Below, in pieces: positions 62,727 to 64,000 of a stretch of DNA of 64,000 nucleotides. The DNA is from Marivita cryptomonadis (GTDB taxonomy: Bacteria > Pseudomonadota > Alphaproteobacteria > Rhodobacterales > Rhodobacteraceae). A model generated the notes under the pieces. That model saw nothing but the letters and a program-made list of their open reading frames with translations, was not told the DNA's origin and ran no database searches. Position 1 is the stretch's first letter, and each line of letters opens with the position of its first letter. The position numbers and the translations under genes are program-made. The stretch covers positions 62,001 to 126,000 of the forward strand of contig NZ_JFKD01000012.1 in assembly GCF_002115725.1 (NCBI RefSeq). Direction: 5' to 3'.

Positions 62727-64000
62727 TCAACCTTCCAACTTGCACACCTCTACCAGCGCGGTGTGTGCACTGCATCCTTGACCAAGCCGGGACGTTCCAA
62801 CATCGCGGGTCAGGACATTCGGATTTCCGTCCTGGTCGATGTTTCCACCAGGATCCCCGAACCACGCGCCGGTGGGCAATGCAACGACGCCAGATTGAAT
62901 CTCGTCAGACACGGACAGCCGCGCCCGGCAAGATCCGCGCGCGTTGAAGACACGCACCAGATCACCAGTGCTGAGGCCGCGCGCCGCCGCGTTATCCGGA
63001 GACATGATAAGCGTTTCGGGCCGCGCTCCGGCGACATCCGCAAGCGCACTTTCAAACTGACTGTGCAGCTTGTCGCCCGGCTGTGGTGATACGAGGTGCA
63101 AAGGAAATTTTTCATTTGCGCTTCCGAACCATTCGGAGGGCGGCAGCCAAGCCGGGTGACCAAGGCAATCGTCATATCCAAAGCCGTGGATGGTGTCGGA
63201 AAATATCTCGATCTTCCCCGAAGGGGTCGGCAACGGGGACCGCTCGGGATCATCGCGAAAGGACGCAAGAAAGGTTCGGTTTGGCCCATTTGCCAAAATT
63301 GGCAGACGCACCCAGTTTTCGGATTTGAGCGTCGGGAGGTCAGGCACCTCAATGCCTTTGTCTTCGGCAAGCGTCCTAAATTCCTCGTACAGCGTTCTAA
63401 TCCAGTCCTCGGCGCTTTTGCCTTCGGTAAAGTCTAGCGCGACGCCCATACGTTTCGCCAGGTCCGCGAAAATGGAATAGTCGTCTCGTGCCTCACCGAC
63501 GGGTGGGATCAGTTGCGGCATGTGGAACAGGTAATCGTCAAGGTTCGATCGCCCGATATCCTCACGCTCATAGGGTGTTGTCGCCGGAAAGACGATATCC
63601 GCCCGCTTGGCGGTTGGTGTCCACCACGGTTCGTTGACGATAATCGTGTCCGGTTTTTGCCAAGCGTCATGCAGCGCGTTCAGGTCCTGATGATGGTGAT
63701 ACGGATTGCCCCCCGCCCAATAGATCAGCCGGATGTCTGGGTACGTGTTACGTTTGCCATTGAAATCATAGGTCTGACCGGGATAGCGCAGCATATCTCC
63801 TATCCGGGCGACCGGAATGACAGCTTGAACAGGGTTTTCACCTTGGGAAAAGGTCATGCCCCGAAGTCCGATCAACGACTTTCCAACACCACCAATTGCG
63901 CCATAGCCATAGCCCACACCACAGCCCGGCAAGCCGATCTGACCCAGCATCGCGGCCAGAACGGCCGACATCCAATAGGGTTGTTCGCCGTGCTCTGCCC
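62727..64000 (-). CDS. molybdopterin S/N-oxide reductase (partial, 5' end outside window)
   Basis: C-terminal part of a BisC/TorA/DorA-type reductase that uses bis-MGD molybdenum to reduce S- or N-oxides. The frame is open to the window edge (AEHGEQPYWMSAVLAAMLGQ), and about 420 residues are seen. PLHLVSPQPGDKLHSQFES and the C-terminal molydopterin-binding domain (VALPTGAWFGDPGGN, GNPNVLTRDVGTSRLGQGCS, AHTALVEV) fit the family. The active-site serine region is outside. Substrate (biotin sulphoxide, TMAO, DMSO or methionine sulphoxide) undetermined. Confidence 0.88.
   Translation of the reverse strand, partial: AEHGEQPYWMSAVLAAMLGQIGLPGCGVGYGYGAIGGVGKSLIGLRGMTFSQGENPVQAVIPVARIGDMLRYPGQTYDFNGKRNTYPDIRLIYWAGGNPYHHHQDLNALHDAWQKPDTIIVNEPWWTPTAKRADIVFPATTPYEREDIGRSNLDDYLFHMPQLIPPVGEARDDYSIFADLAKRMGVALDFTEGKSAEDWIRTLYEEFRTLAEDKGIEVPDLPTLKSENWVRLPILANGPNRTFLASFRDDPERSPLPTPSGKIEIFSDTIHGFGYDDCLGHPAWLPPSEWFGSANEKFPLHLVSPQPGDKLHSQFESALADVAGARPETLIMSPDNAAARGLSTGDLVRVFNARGSCRARLSVSDEIQSGVVALPTGAWFGDPGGNIDQDGNPNVLTRDVGTSRLGQGCSAHTALVEVCKLEG

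Overview
This window looks like a chromosomal segment of an alphaproteobacterium of the Rhodobacteraceae/Roseobacter group. The signs are a ribosomal protein L21 with a long C-terminal extension, a DUF1476 (F1-ATPase zeta-type inhibitor) gene, paired GcvT-family FAD oxidoreductases, an orphan DctB/DctD pair whose regulator lacks GAFTGA, a small Flp-type pilin, and palindromes of the 'CCTCCGGCGGAG-GTATTT-AAGAAG' type. No taxonomic search was possible, so this is judged from gene content and protein style only.

Layout. 1-1755: pyrH (minus, cut by the window edge) and miaA. 1971-8194: a dipeptide/oligopeptide-type ABC importer (Tat-exported binding protein, two permeases, a fused double ATPase). 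8297-10069: Flp-type pilin, lytic transglycosylase, ssb. 10097-15893: aroK-aroB (minus), then a 49-residue membrane protein, a secreted hypothetical, xerD and a CorC/HlyC-type protein. 16035-22504: two FAD/GcvT demethylase-like enzymes around an HpcH/HpaI aldolase, plus a MocA-like nucleotidyltransferase. 22713-27339: a tightly overlapping minus-strand operon (LolD-like ATPase, FtsX permease, AttH/CrtC-like lipocalin protein, PNPOx-like flavoprotein). 27439-30862: membrane protein, MoxR-type AAA and VWA protein operon, then a small cytochrome c. 30895-33006: an RTX subtilase-like protein with DUF4214, followed by tRNA-Leu(CAA). 33410-36972: YqaA/DedA, dsbB, an Lrp regulator diverging from arginase and ornithine cyclodeaminase across a clear inverted-repeat operator. 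37029-40132: dctD/dctB. 40200-41947: purC-purS-purQ. 42146-47471: DUF1476, histidine phosphatase, two saccharopine dehydrogenases, purB, DUF6314. 47540-50544: two small secreted proteins sharing a Cys motif, an orphan FliG, an orphan ABC ATPase. 50625-56728: proA, proB, obgE, a GNAT acetyltransferase, rpmA, rplU, DUF2059.

56877-about 62700 is a GC-rich genomic island inserted next to tRNA-Ser(CGA). It carries a tyrosine integrase, one or two small unknown proteins, a hairpin- and repeat-rich noncoding stretch, a soluble FtsH-like AAA/M41 protease whose N-terminal part is in another frame, and a PD-(D/E)XK-like nuclease. A molybdopterin S/N-oxide reductase gene (bisC/torA type) follows and runs off the right edge.

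The points most worth checking are the AAA/M41 + PD-(D/E)XK cassette with its apparent single-base frameshift, the DctD without GAFTGA, the Lrp operator, the RTX-subtilase, the two convergent gene pairs that share one CTAG as both stop codons, and two families of dispersed palindromes. Functions are inferred from motifs and remembered families; no database search was run.
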